A stretch of 64,000 nucleotides of DNA from Azonexus fungiphilus (lineage in GTDB: Bacteria; Pseudomonadota; Gammaproteobacteria; Burkholderiales; Rhodocyclaceae). Of this stretch, positions 8,435 through 16,598 are shown one piece after another. The notes under the pieces are model-generated. The model saw nothing but the letters and a program-made list of their open reading frames with translations. It was not told where the DNA came from and did not search any database. The stretch lies in the NCBI RefSeq assembly GCF_003634965.1, contig NZ_RBXP01000011.1, positions 1-64,000 of the forward strand. The letters are read 5' to 3'. The first letter of the stretch is position 1. Every line of letters begins with the position of its first letter. A program made the translations under genes and the position numbers.

Positions 8435-9238
8435 ATGATCCGTTCAAAGGGCTTTCCGCGTTCTCTGTCTACTGCGCACCTATGGCGGGATGATGTGCTG
8501 CTGAAGTCTCACCATGCGTATCAAAAGGCCAAGGCCGGCGACAAGGATGCTGCGCTTGAATTGGTGGTGGATTTGGCGGTTACCTGGATTAGTGGACTGC
8601 GTGAGAGATTGAAGCCCGGCTTGATCTACGTTTCTCCCCATGCCCAGGAAGCAACTGGCGATAACGCGATTCCGCAAACGCTGGCGGCAGTTTGTGCGAG
8701 CTTCCTGGATGGGGGAGTCGATACGGAAATTGTTCAATCCGATCGTGTCTATCACACAGGGGCTGACCCTATGGAGCGGATGGCTGCGAGAGCACAGTTC
8801 TTCGGCAAGGTAATGCCAGGCGCCGAATATGTGCTGGTCGATGATGTGACCAATCTGGGCGGAACTCTGGCAGAATTATCGAACTATATTCAGGTCCAAG
8901 ACGGTGTGGTCAGGGATGTGGTGGTTCTGGTGAACGCGGGGCGCAGCCCGGCGCTGGTGCCAGAAAGGAAGTTTGTCAGGTTGATCAAGGAGCGGTTTGA
9001 TGAAGAATTCACTGCAACATTCGGCATCGAGCCCGAAGCACTCACCGCCAACGAAGCGCAGTACCTTGTTGGCTTCCAATCAATTGACCAAATCCGAAAT
9101 CGACTCGCTGCAGCAGAGCAAGAAATCGATCGCCGCCTACGTTCAAAAGGAATTGCGCGATCGTCTGAAGAAACATCATCTGGAGCACTTGCTGATCAAG
9201 GCTTGAGTTTGCCTGGCCAAGAGGCCGGGGATCTGTAA
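8435..9238 (+). CDS. Phosphoribosyltransferase-domain protein
   Basis: Starts at ATG 8435, five bases after manC. The 267-residue product has a type I PRTase fold: GLIYVSPHAQEATGDNAIP near residue 70 and the PRPP-binding loop VLVDDVTNLGGTLAEL near residue 140. The C-terminal third (EALTANEAQYLVGF onward) is an extension also seen in PRTase proteins of unknown role, as far as I recall. The substrate base is not evident. GC content is clearly lower than in manC and vanZ, suggesting separate acquisition. From about 9070 the third-position GC bias moves to another frame (see 9000-9206), so the last 50-60 codons may be weakly constrained. Confidence 0.75.
   Translation: MIRSKGFPRSLSTAHLWRDDVLLKSHHAYQKAKAGDKDAALELVVDLAVTWISGLRERLKPGLIYVSPHAQEATGDNAIPQTLAAVCASFLDGGVDTEIVQSDRVYHTGADPMERMAARAQFFGKVMPGAEYVLVDDVTNLGGTLAELSNYIQVQDGVVRDVVVLVNAGRSPALVPERKFVRLIKERFDEEFTATFGIEPEALTANEAQYLVGFQSIDQIRNRLAAAEQEIDRRLRSKGIARSSEETSSGALADQGLSLPGQEAGDL
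9000..9206 (+). CDS. Possible small basic protein nested antiphase in the PRTase gene
   Basis: An ATG-started frame of 68 codons lies wholly inside the 3' part of the phosphoribosyltransferase gene in another phase. Its last 40 residues (LTKSEIDSLQQSKKSIAAYV then QKELRDRLKKHHLEHLLIKA) form a charged helix with natural codon choice. Counting by eye, about two thirds of its third positions from 9072 on are G or C, against about one third in the PRTase frame. The first 23 residues look less protein-like, so the true start may be a TTG near 9069. No family recognised. It could be a real small gene overlapping the end of the PRTase, or chance. Confidence 0.3.
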   Translation: MKNSLQHSASSPKHSPPTKRSTLLASNQLTKSEIDSLQQSKKSIAAYVQKELRDRLKKHHLEHLLIKA

Positions 9239-9246
9239 CCCCATAT

Positions 9247-9288
9247 AACCGCATCATGTCATCGGACATGCTGCGGTTTTTGTTTTTG
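9247..9288 (+). terminator. Rho-independent terminator after the PRTase gene
   Basis: AACCGCATCATGTC and GGACATGCTGCGGTT pair in a 14-15 bp stem with one mismatch and a short ATC loop, followed directly by TTTTTGTTTTTG. It lies 9 bases after the PRTase stop. This is the cleanest intrinsic terminator in the window. Confidence 0.85.
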
Positions 9289-9335
9289 TACAAACCTGAG
9301 AATTTCGATGAACGGCAGACCTTTGCCGGCGGTTA

Positions 9336-9377
9336 CGCCACTGTTCACGGTCGACCGTGAAAATGGCGTTTTTTTTG
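9336..9377 (+). terminator. Second terminator-like hairpin with a GGTCGACC palindrome core
   Basis: An 18-base perfect palindrome at 9344-9361 (TTCACGGTCGACCGTGAA) is flanked by CGCCA on the left and TGGCG on the right, lengthening the stem. T8 follows. It has all parts of an intrinsic terminator and is a member of the dispersed palindrome family also found at 10394, 12772 and 32543. It covers the GTG/ATG codons at 9357/9363, which argues for a downstream start of the vanZ-like gene. Confidence 0.65.
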
Positions 9378-9392
9378 CGTGACAGGGGTTCG

Positions 9393-10382
9393 ATGCCGTT
9401 TCGTTCGTGGTGCTTGATGCTGGCAGCCGTCCTTGCCACCCTGGGGCTGGGCGTGCCGGCGCTGCGCTACCAGGTGCTGGCGGTGCATGCGCCGGGGCTT
9501 GCCGATGCGGGGCTGCGCAAGCTGGGCAATGTCACGGTCGACGCCGTTTCCGGGGGATTTTTGCTGAGCGCGCCGGGCGACGGCAAATCGCGCGGGCTGA
9601 TCTGGCCGCTGCCCTTGCCGGAAGGCAGCCAGGCGGTCCGGGTCGAGGCGCTGGTGACGCTGGCTGCGGTGGGCGAGGGCGATCAGCCCTGGCACCGGGC
9701 GATGCTTTCGGTGCGGTTGATCGACGGCGCCGGCAAGGGGCACGAGCGGGCGGCGCTGATGCGCGGCGGTAGCGGCGTGTTCGCCGTCGACAAGCTGATC
9801 CTGCTGCCGCCCGGCAGCGTCGGCCTGGAAGCCATGGCCCGCCTGCTGCGCGTGGGCGGTGCGCTGACCGTGAGCGATCTGCGCATGTCGCTGCTCGCCG
9901 AGCGGGCCTGGGTGCCGGCCGCGGTGGCGGTGCTGTGGGCGGTCTGGCTGCTGGCTTTTGCGGCCTTGCTGGTGCATTGGTTGCGCACGGCGCGGCAGCG
10001 CTGGTTGCTGGCGCTGGTGTTTGTCGGGGTGCTGGCGGCGGTGGCGATGCCGGGCGCCTGGCGCGATGCGCTGCAGGGCTGGGTGATCGAATGGCTGGGC
10101 GCGTGGGCGCCGCCAACCGGCCAGGGCGGGCTCGCCGATTACGTGCATTTCGCCATGTTTGCCGGTCTCGGTGCGGCGCTGGCGCTGGCCCGGCCGGATT
10201 TGCGCGGCGGCTGGCTGATGGCCGAACTGGCGCTGTTGGCGGTGGCCAGCGAGGTGATCCAGACGCTGGTGCCGGGCCGCGAGGGCGGTTGGCTGGATAT
10301 CGCCCTCGACACTTCGGGCGCGCTGCTCGGCGTGCTGGCGGTGCGCTTGTGGTGGCGCTTCGGCACTCGGGCCGCCGCCTGA
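9393..10382 (+). CDS. VanZ-like family membrane protein
   Basis: I choose ATG 9393 because AGGGG lies 7 bases upstream and the earlier GTG/ATG codons fall inside a terminator hairpin. The 329-residue protein has an N-terminal membrane anchor, an extracytoplasmic beta-rich region (about residues 30-170), then four to five membrane helices. The last third carries the VanZ pattern: YVHFAMFAGLGAALALA, EVIQTLVPGREGGWLDIALDTSGALLG. VanZ proteins alter teicoplanin sensitivity in enterococci, but in proteobacteria their role is unknown; the family often sits beside polysaccharide genes. It is isolated by palindromic repeats on both sides and is probably a single-gene unit. Confidence 0.8.
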   Translation: MPFRSWCLMLAAVLATLGLGVPALRYQVLAVHAPGLADAGLRKLGNVTVDAVSGGFLLSAPGDGKSRGLIWPLPLPEGSQAVRVEALVTLAAVGEGDQPWHRAMLSVRLIDGAGKGHERAALMRGGSGVFAVDKLILLPPGSVGLEAMARLLRVGGALTVSDLRMSLLAERAWVPAAVAVLWAVWLLAFAALLVHWLRTARQRWLLALVFVGVLAAVAMPGAWRDALQGWVIEWLGAWAPPTGQGGLADYVHFAMFAGLGAALALARPDLRGGWLMAELALLAVASEVIQTLVPGREGGWLDIALDTSGALLGVLAVRLWWRFGTRAAA

Positions 10383-10393
10383 TTTTTGGCCGG

Positions 10394-10415
10394 ATTTGAC
10401 GGTCGACCGTCAAAT
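10394..10415. repeat. GGTCGACC-centred palindrome, intergenic copy 2
   Basis: A 22-base perfect palindrome whose half is GACCGTCAAAT reading out from the centre, 12 bases after the vanZ-like stop and preceded by TTTTTGGCC. Its core (ATTTGACGGTC/GACCGTCAAAT) is identical to that of the copy at 12772-12809. It is followed by CAATTT rather than a full T-tract, so it may act as a terminator or as a dispersed palindromic repeat. Confidence 0.7.
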
Positions 10416-10487
10416 TCAGGCAATTTCCGACGCGCTTGATCTATTCTGCATGAACGCGGTTTGCCGCGCTGTCATGGGGGACGTGCG

Positions 10488-12755
10488 ATGAAAAGCTCGG
10501 TCGGAATGAAGGGCGCGGCGGGGGCCGCGGCCTGGCGGGTGCTGGCGGTTCTGTTGCTGCTTGGCGGCTGCGCTTCTCAGGCGCAGCGGGATGATGGCGA
10601 TGCGCGGTGGCTGACCGAAGGCGGCCAGCGAGTGTATGCGCCGCTGGAAGACCCTGCGCTCAGCGAGACGGCGATCCGCCGGGGTAGCGGCGAGCCGGAT
10701 TGGTCGTCACTGCCGCGCAACCGGATCGCGGTGGCCTTGTCCGGCGGCGGCTCGAAGGCGGCGGCGTTTGCCATGGGCGTGCTCGCCGGCCTCGACGATC
10801 TCGATTACTTCGCGCCGGCCAGGGGCGATCCGGCGCTGCCCAAGGTGGCCTTCGTCAGCAGCGTTTCCGGCGGCAGTTATGCGGCCTATTTCCTGGTCTC
10901 GCAGATCGTCGCCAATCGCCGGCTGGGGCCGGCGGGCCAGTTGCCGGGGCGGCGCAGCCACCTCGATTTCCTGTTCCTCGACGGGGTCACCCACACCGCG
11001 CCGGGCGAGGTTTTTGCCGATGGTTTGCGCCAGGCGCCGGCAGCCCTGCCTTTCGGCCGCGATGCGCTGGGCAGCGAACTGTGGGCGGTCGACGGCAGCA
11101 TGGCCAATCGCCAGCAGTCGGTCGTGCGCTGCGCGCAGGATGTGCTGGTGCCGGGCAAATGCTCGGTGTCGGCGACGTCGCAGGAACGCCTGAAAACCTG
11201 GGGCAGCAACCTGGGCATGCTGGTGCCGACCGTGCTGACCCTGCCGCTGCATCATCTGCTCAACAGTGTTTTCGATAGCGGGATCAGCGTCGCACCGACA
11301 CGGCGGATCTACCAGCAGGGCGTCGGCCTGACCTATGGCAGCACGCCGCTGGCCGGCTACCGCGCGCCGACACGCCCGCTGCTCGGCTGGCCGCGCCTGC
11401 CGTGCCCGGCGCCCGGTAGCGAAGTCGCGGCGCAGATGCACGGCTGCTTCGAGAACGAGCGCAGCATCCAGGAAGCGCTGCCGCTCGATTTCGCCGAACT
11501 CAACCAGGCCTGGCGGGAATGGGGCGGCGCCGGCAGCGACGAGCTGCCGTTCTGGGTCATCCAGGCCAGCGCCAGCCGTTACCGCAGCATCGGCGGCTGG
11601 CTGCGCGGCCCCGAGCGCGATGCCTTTGTCGATTCCTTCGAGTTCACGCCGCTGTCCTACGGCTCGCGCCGTTACGGCTTCGTTGCGGCGCCGCATGCCG
11701 GCGTCAGCGTGCTCGACGCGGTGATTGCCTCGGCGGCTTTCTTCGATGCCAACCAGCAGGTTTATCAGCAGCGCTGGCAGTCGATGGGGCTGGGGCTGCT
11801 GCAGCATGGGCTGAACCTCAACTGGGGGCTGGACATTCCCAACTACAACGTGTCCGAGGTGCGCCGCCGCTGGCATCGCTGGCTGCCGCTGCCGATCGCC
11901 TGGCTCGATTCGGCGATCGACAACGCCGGGCGCGAACCGGCGGAGCGGGACCGCAAGCGCTCCGCCTTCATCCGCCTGATCGACGGCGGCAGTTCGGAGA
12001 ATACCGGTGCCGTTGCCGCCTTGCGGCGCGGCATCAAGACCCTGATGATCGTCGATGCGGCGCAGGATAAGGACGGCGAGTTCGGCGACCTGTGCTATCT
12101 CAAGCAGAGCCTGGAGCAGCTCGACGCCGGGAAGGCGGCCGGGCTGTTGCCCTATGGTCAATCCGGCCAGGTCCGGCTGCTGGTGCCCGGCCTGGCGGAT
12201 TTCGACAACGCCTGCGCCAAGGGCAAGCCGAGCTATGCATTGCAAGGCACCGGGCCGGCGGGCGTTCCGGCCTTGCTCGCCTGCCTGACGACACCCGAGA
12301 ACGAAGCGTGCGTTGCGGGGCAGATGCTGGCGCGGATTCTGGTGATCAAGCCGATGCTCGATCTCCAAGGCTTCGCCGGCGAATGGCAGGACGCCGGCCG
12401 GCCGGCCGGCTTTTCGCGCTGCACCCACGGCGGTTTCCTGCATGCCGCCGGGCAGGCGCCGGAAAACTGCGCACAGACGGGCAGCAGCGCCTGCCGCGAG
12501 GCGGTGCCCTGCGAGGTCGGGCGCCTGCTGGTCAATGCCGACGGCGGCTGGCGCAACAGTCCCTTCCCGCAGACCTCGACGGTATCGACCACCGGCAATT
12601 CGAGCGCCACGCTTTATTCGGCCTACCGCGAGCTGGCGCGCATGGCGGTGGTCAATTCGCGGGCGGCGCTGACGGCGGCGGTTGCCGACGATACCCGGTT
12701 TGCGGAGATGGCACGGAAGCAGACCGGGCATTTCAAGTCAGCCCAGGGGCGCTGA
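10488..12755 (+). CDS. Patatin-like phospholipase lipoprotein
   Basis: ATG 10488 gives a 755-residue protein with a lipoprotein signal (AVLLLLGGC, lipidated Cys about residue 25), so it is likely anchored in the outer or inner membrane. The patatin domain shows the oxyanion loop ALSGGGSKAAAFAMGVL (about residue 80), the nucleophile region FVSSVSGGSYAAYF (Ser in SVSGG), and the catalytic Asp region LIDGGSSENTGAVAAL (about 505). The two halves of the Ser-Asp dyad are far apart because of a long insertion (about residues 180-450), longer than usual patatins. Family members are lipid acyl hydrolases. It faces the histidine kinase gene convergently across a 38-base palindrome. Confidence 0.85.
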   Translation: MKSSVGMKGAAGAAAWRVLAVLLLLGGCASQAQRDDGDARWLTEGGQRVYAPLEDPALSETAIRRGSGEPDWSSLPRNRIAVALSGGGSKAAAFAMGVLAGLDDLDYFAPARGDPALPKVAFVSSVSGGSYAAYFLVSQIVANRRLGPAGQLPGRRSHLDFLFLDGVTHTAPGEVFADGLRQAPAALPFGRDALGSELWAVDGSMANRQQSVVRCAQDVLVPGKCSVSATSQERLKTWGSNLGMLVPTVLTLPLHHLLNSVFDSGISVAPTRRIYQQGVGLTYGSTPLAGYRAPTRPLLGWPRLPCPAPGSEVAAQMHGCFENERSIQEALPLDFAELNQAWREWGGAGSDELPFWVIQASASRYRSIGGWLRGPERDAFVDSFEFTPLSYGSRRYGFVAAPHAGVSVLDAVIASAAFFDANQQVYQQRWQSMGLGLLQHGLNLNWGLDIPNYNVSEVRRRWHRWLPLPIAWLDSAIDNAGREPAERDRKRSAFIRLIDGGSSENTGAVAALRRGIKTLMIVDAAQDKDGEFGDLCYLKQSLEQLDAGKAAGLLPYGQSGQVRLLVPGLADFDNACAKGKPSYALQGTGPAGVPALLACLTTPENEACVAGQMLARILVIKPMLDLQGFAGEWQDAGRPAGFSRCTHGGFLHAAGQAPENCAQTGSSACREAVPCEVGRLLVNADGGWRNSPFPQTSTVSTTGNSSATLYSAYRELARMAVVNSRAALTAAVADDTRFAEMARKQTGHFKSAQGR

Positions 12756-12771
12756 CGGTCAACCGCCGTTT

Positions 12772-12809
12772 TTGCCCGAATTTGACGGTCGACCGTCAAA
12801 TTCGGGCAA
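12772..12809. repeat. Perfect 38-base palindrome between convergent genes (GGTCGACC family, copy 3)
   Basis: Every base from 12772 to 12809 pairs with its mirror partner around the centre 12790/12791. The half-site reading out from the centre is GACCGTCAAATTCGGGCAA. It sits 16 bases after the patatin gene and 12 bases before the 3' end of the kinase gene on the other strand. TTTT follows on the plus strand, so it can terminate plus-strand transcription and perhaps also block the opposite strand. It has no spacer loop, which is unusual for a terminator and more like a cruciform or protein-binding repeat. Confidence 0.8.
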
Positions 12810-12821
12810 TTTTGCGGCGCC

Positions 12822-14726
12822 TCAGGCTTTGGCCAGGCGGATTTCGAGGGTGAAGGTGCTGCCCTGGCCGGGCTGGCTGCTGACGCCGATTTCGCCTTGC
12901 ATCATCTGCGCCAGCCGCTGGCTGATCGCCAGGCCGAGGCCGGTGCCGCCGTAGTTGCGGGTGACCGACGAGTCGCCCTGTTCGAAGGCGGTGAACAGCC
13001 GCGGCCGGTCGGCGTCGGCGATGCCGATGCCGGTGTCGCTGACTTCGGCGCGCAGGCGGATCGCGTCGGGGCTGTCGGCGGCGAGCGCGAAGCGCAGCGC
13101 GACGCTGCCGGCAGCGGTGAACTTGATCGCGTTGCCGGTCAGGTTGAGCAGGATCTGGCCGAGCCGCATCGGGTCGCCCCGCAGCGGCAGCGCGGCGAGT
13201 TCCGGGGGCAGTGCGACGCTCAGCGCCAGGCCCTTGGCGTCGGCTTTCGGGCGGGTCAGCGCGAGCAGGTCGGCGACCACCGCATCGAGCGCGAAGGGGA
13301 CGCTTTCCAGCGTCAGCTGCTCTGCTTCGATGCGCGAGATGTCGAGTACGTCGTTGATGATCAGCAGGAGCTTGTCGGCGGCCTGGCCGACCTTGTCGAG
13401 CTGGTCGATCTGCTTGGGGTCGGTGGCCCGCCGCCGGGCCAGCTGGGTCAGGCCCATGATGCCGTGCATCGGCGTGCGCAGTTCATGGCTCATGTTGGCG
13501 AGAAAGGCGCTCTTGGCGCGATTGGCGGCTTCGGCGGCGTCCTTGGCGATCGACAGCGCCTCGGTGCGGGCGCGGACCATGTCTTCGAGATGGTCGCGCT
13601 GGGCGACCACGTCCTGGCGCAGCGCGTCGACCTGGGCCAGGTTGTCGTGGCTTTCGCTCAGGGCGCGGGCCAGCCGCCGGTTGATCCGGTGGATGTAGAG
13701 GGCGACCGCGGTGACGCCGGCGAGCAGGGCGAGGGCGATGTACAGCCGGGTCAGGTCGCGGCCGGCGTCGGCGTCGTAGAGGAAGCCGTCGAGCGGGTAG
13801 TCGGCGGGCAGCAGGCCGAGCCCGGCGTAGGTGTCGGCGATGTGGCGCCAGCGCCCGGGGTTCATGTAGCCGACCTCGATCAGGTCGGTGCGCAGCAGCG
13901 CCGCCATGCGCTGGGCTTCGTGCAGGTAGAAGTCGCGCGGATGGCGCGTCGAGTAGCGGGCGACGATCAGGTCGGCGATTTCTTCGGGATGCTGCATCGC
14001 GTACTGCCAGCCGCGCAGGCTGGCTTCGCGGAAGGCGCGGGCGCGTTGCGGGTGCTCGGCGATCTCGCGTTCGGTGGTGAACAGGTTGTCGCCGTAGAAG
14101 TCGATGCCGCCGGTGCGCGGCGTGAGCACCTGGTAGGCGAAGCCGGCGCGGTCGAGGTAGTAGGGCTCGTTGCTGACGTAGGCCGACATCGCGTCGACGC
14201 GGCCGGCGACCAGGTCGTCGATGTTCTGGCTGTGCGGGAGCAGGCGCAGGTCGTCGGCGGCGAGGCCTTCCTGCTTGAGGTAGGCGATCAGCTCGTCGGA
14301 TTGCGGTTCGATCATGAAGCGCTTGCCGAACAGGTCGTGGATACCTTGCGTGCCCTTGCTCGCCTTGTCCTCGCGGGCAATGATGACGAGCGGCGAATGC
14401 TGGAAGACGACGGCGAGCACGACCACCGGCTGGCCGGTCTTGCGGGCGAGCAGCAGGCTGCTGGTGCCGACGCCGTACTGTGCCTCGCCGCTGACCACCG
14501 CGGCGATCGGATCGACGCCGGGACTGGCTTCGCGCAGTTCGACCTCGAGCCCGGCGTCGCGGTAGTAGCCCTGTTCAAGCGCCGCGTAGTAGCCGGCGAA
14601 CTGGAAGGCGTGCGTCCATTTCAGCTGCAGGGTTACCTTTTCCTGCGCCGAGGCGATGCCGGCCGGCAGGCAGAGCGCGAACAGCAAGGGGAGCAGGCAG
14701 CGACGAAGAATGGATTGGCCGGGCAT
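12822..14726 (-). CDS. Sensor histidine kinase with fused NMT1/THI5-type periplasmic binding domain
   Basis: 634 residues from ATG 14726 (a GTG at 14738 is also possible). After a signal peptide (LLPLLFALCLPAGIASA) comes an NMT1/SsuA-like binding domain of about 290 residues: VTLQLKWTHAFQFAGYYAALEQGYYRDAG, the typical start of thiamine-pyrimidine or sulfonate binding proteins. One membrane helix follows (about 330-350), a coiled linker, then HisKA with the phospho-acceptor in FLANMSHELRTPMHGIMG and HATPase with GNAIKF, DTGIGI and GGTGLGLAI. There is no receiver domain and no response regulator nearby. It would sense a periplasmic small molecule, unknown here, and phosphorylate an unlinked partner. 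Confidence 0.9.
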   Translation of the reverse strand: MPGQSILRRCLLPLLFALCLPAGIASAQEKVTLQLKWTHAFQFAGYYAALEQGYYRDAGLEVELREASPGVDPIAAVVSGEAQYGVGTSSLLLARKTGQPVVVLAVVFQHSPLVIIAREDKASKGTQGIHDLFGKRFMIEPQSDELIAYLKQEGLAADDLRLLPHSQNIDDLVAGRVDAMSAYVSNEPYYLDRAGFAYQVLTPRTGGIDFYGDNLFTTEREIAEHPQRARAFREASLRGWQYAMQHPEEIADLIVARYSTRHPRDFYLHEAQRMAALLRTDLIEVGYMNPGRWRHIADTYAGLGLLPADYPLDGFLYDADAGRDLTRLYIALALLAGVTAVALYIHRINRRLARALSESHDNLAQVDALRQDVVAQRDHLEDMVRARTEALSIAKDAAEAANRAKSAFLANMSHELRTPMHGIMGLTQLARRRATDPKQIDQLDKVGQAADKLLLIINDVLDISRIEAEQLTLESVPFALDAVVADLLALTRPKADAKGLALSVALPPELAALPLRGDPMRLGQILLNLTGNAIKFTAAGSVALRFALAADSPDAIRLRAEVSDTGIGIADADRPRLFTAFEQGDSSVTRNYGGTGLGLAISQRLAQMMQGEIGVSSQPGQGSTFTLEIRLAKA

Positions 14727-14834
14727 CGGAACAGGCACACAGGGAGGGCGTGCTGTCGATTTTACTCAGCGGCGGGGGCTGCGGCCCGTCTTGTCAGGAA
14801 ACGTCAGGATTCGGTGTTGCTTTTCTGGCGTGGC

Positions 14835-14858
14835 GGGGATGCCGGGGGCGGCATCCCC
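14835..14858 (-). terminator. Stem-loop 3' of the UbiH-like gene
   Basis: GGGGATGCC and GGCATCCCC form a perfect 9-bp stem with a 6-base loop, starting about a dozen bases past the stop of the minus-strand hydroxylase gene. No T-tract follows on the minus strand, so this is a weak or factor-aided terminator at best. The rest of the gap 14727-14869 shows nothing else I can name. Confidence 0.35.
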
Positions 14859-14869
14859 GTTGGCCTGGC

Positions 14870-16111
14870 TTACGGCTGGCGGGGCAGGAAGGGCAGCCGC
14901 GGCAGCAGCTGGCGCAGGCTCGGCCGGCCGTCGCCGGTGAGCTGGCGGGTGACGGCGGCGCGGATCGGCGGCAGCAGGTTGGTCAGGCCGACGACGGCTT
15001 CGCGCAGCAGCCGGGCCGGCTGGCGGTCGTCGGTGAACAGCTTGACGACGATGTTGGTGCCGAGATAGATCGGCAGCGTCGTCCGCTCGTGCTCGCGGGC
15101 GTAGGCGGCGAGCGCCCGGCTGTCGCCGAGGTCGCGGCCGGCCTGGCGGGCGGCGGCGAGTTCGCGGGCGAGGACTTCGACGCCGTAGAGGCCGAAGTTG
15201 TAGCCGTGGGCGGTGACCGGGTGCATGCCGACGGCCGAGTCGCCGACCAGGACGAAGCGCGTGGACCAGAAGCGCTGGGCATAGACGGCGACCAGCGGGT
15301 AGGCGTGGCGGCTGCCCGCCTGCTGCATGCGGCCGAGGCGGTGGCCGAAGGCTTCCGAGACGGCGGCGGTGAAATCGGCATCGCTCATCGCCATCAGGTC
15401 GCCGGCCTTGTCGCTGGTGATCGTCCATACTGCCGACGACTGCTTGCCGGACATCGGCAGCATGGCCAGCGTGTGGCCGTGCAGGAAGCATTCGTGGGCG
15501 GTGCCGTCATGGGCGATGTCGTGCGCCATCCGGCAGACGATCGCGGTACGGCCGAAATCGAGCGAGCGGGCGCCGATGCCGGCCATCCGGCGGACGCTGG
15601 AAAAGCGGCTGTCGGCGGCGACGACCAGCGGCGCCGAGAAGCGGCGGCCGTCGGCGAGGCTGACGGTGGCTTCGCGGTCGTTGCGGGCGAGCGCGGTGAC
15701 GCGGGCGTCGCCGCTCAGCGTGATCATCTCGCCGCGTGCCATGGCGCCGGCGTAGCAGGCTTCGCGGATGCGGTGGTTGGGGACCAGCCAGCCGAGCTGC
15801 TCGTGGCCGTCCTCGTTGCCGTCGAACATCAGGTGGCGCGGCGATTCGCCGTTGGTCACCTGGGCCCGGTAGAGCGGTGCGATCTCGTCGGCCGGCAGGC
15901 GCGCCCACAGGCCGAGCTGGGTCATGATGCGGCGGGCGCGATGCGTCATCGCGATGTCGCGGCCGTCTTCCGGCGGCTGCACGAGATCGTCGGCCGGGTT
16001 CTGTTCGAGCACGTGGCTGCGGATGCCGGCGTCGGCCAGCGCGCAGGCCAGGGCCAGGCCGGCCGGGCCGGCGCCGACGATGATTACGTCCGTATTGCTG
16101 GATTCGCTCAC
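14870..16111 (-). CDS. UbiH/UbiM-family FAD-dependent hydroxylase
   Basis: 413 residues from a GTG start with AGGAG a few bases upstream. The N-terminal DVIIVGAGPAGLALACALADAG is the FAD-binding GxGxxG site. The second FAD motif is GDSAVGMHPVTAHGYNFGL (about residue 290), a variant of the UbiH/F/I GDAAHxxHP motif that I associate with UbiM-type enzymes of ubiquinone synthesis. It would hydroxylate a ring position of a ubiquinone precursor, at the membrane, using NAD(P)H and O2. Assignment to one ring position is not possible from sequence. A second possibility is an unrelated aromatic-ring hydroxylase. It follows the cupin gene by 81 bases on the same strand. Confidence 0.75.
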   Translation of the reverse strand: MSESSNTDVIIVGAGPAGLALACALADAGIRSHVLEQNPADDLVQPPEDGRDIAMTHRARRIMTQLGLWARLPADEIAPLYRAQVTNGESPRHLMFDGNEDGHEQLGWLVPNHRIREACYAGAMARGEMITLSGDARVTALARNDREATVSLADGRRFSAPLVVAADSRFSSVRRMAGIGARSLDFGRTAIVCRMAHDIAHDGTAHECFLHGHTLAMLPMSGKQSSAVWTITSDKAGDLMAMSDADFTAAVSEAFGHRLGRMQQAGSRHAYPLVAVYAQRFWSTRFVLVGDSAVGMHPVTAHGYNFGLYGVEVLARELAAARQAGRDLGDSRALAAYAREHERTTLPIYLGTNIVVKLFTDDRQPARLLREAVVGLTNLLPPIRAAVTRQLTGDGRPSLRQLLPRLPFLPRQP

Positions 16112-16192
16112 TGGGTGGCTCCTTGTATGAGGTGGTGCGGCGGGCGCGCCGGGCTCGAAACCGGGAAGTATCTTTGACCCGGTCGCCAGCCG

Positions 16193-16567
16193 TCAATCGT
16201 TGTCGCCAAGCAATTCGGTGTCGGCATGGTCGTAGGCCGGCGAACAGCAGCACAGCAGCTTGAGCGGCGCCTCGCCGACGGCCTCGATGCAGTGCGGCGT
16301 GCCCGGGGGAATGCAGACGGTGTCGCCGGGGCCGACCGTGAACCGGTCGTCGCCGAGCGTCATCCGGCCGCTGCCGGCGGTGATGTGGTAGAGCTCCTCG
16401 GTCAGCCGGTGGCGGTGGCGCTCGGTCCGGCAACCGGGCTGGATGGTTGCTTCGGCCAGGCTTTGCGCGCGGTTGCCGTGCACCGCCGGGTGCATCAGCT
16501 CGCGGATTTCCGAGCCATCCTTGGTGATGTAGGGGACGACGGCGGCGTGCGCCTGCAGCTTGATCAT
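16193..16567 (-). CDS. Small single-domain cupin protein
   Basis: 124 residues. The cupin core is clear: CRTERHRHRLTEELYHITAGSGRMTLG (metal ligands His, His, Glu) followed by VGPGDTVCIPPGTPHCIEAVG (distal His). It could be a small metal-dependent isomerase, dioxygenase or a binding protein; the fold gives no reaction. It lies 31 bases downstream of pelG on the same strand, so it may be read from the pel operon or lead into the UbiH-like gene. It is not one of the canonical seven pel genes. The C-terminus is rich in Cys (LLCCCSP), which is odd for this family. Confidence 0.75.
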   Translation of the reverse strand: MIKLQAHAAVVPYITKDGSEIRELMHPAVHGNRAQSLAEATIQPGCRTERHRHRLTEELYHITAGSGRMTLGDDRFTVGPGDTVCIPPGTPHCIEAVGEAPLKLLCCCSPAYDHADTELLGDND

Positions 16568-16598
16568 CGCGATTCCGGTAGCGGGTTGCGGGGCGGCT

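Noticed and set aside
9532-12731. Long open antisense frames opposite the vanZ-like and patatin genes (up to about 670 codons)
   Set aside because: They mirror high-GC3 genes on the plus strand, are rich in Arg/Pro/Ala/Gln low-complexity sequence and show no domain. The plus-strand genes have clear motifs.
12897-15068. Open plus-strand frame of over 700 codons across the kinase gene
   Set aside because: Antisense shadow of the histidine kinase and hydroxylase genes; composition (Gly/Val/Ala/Gln/Arg) and lack of any motif show it is not coding.
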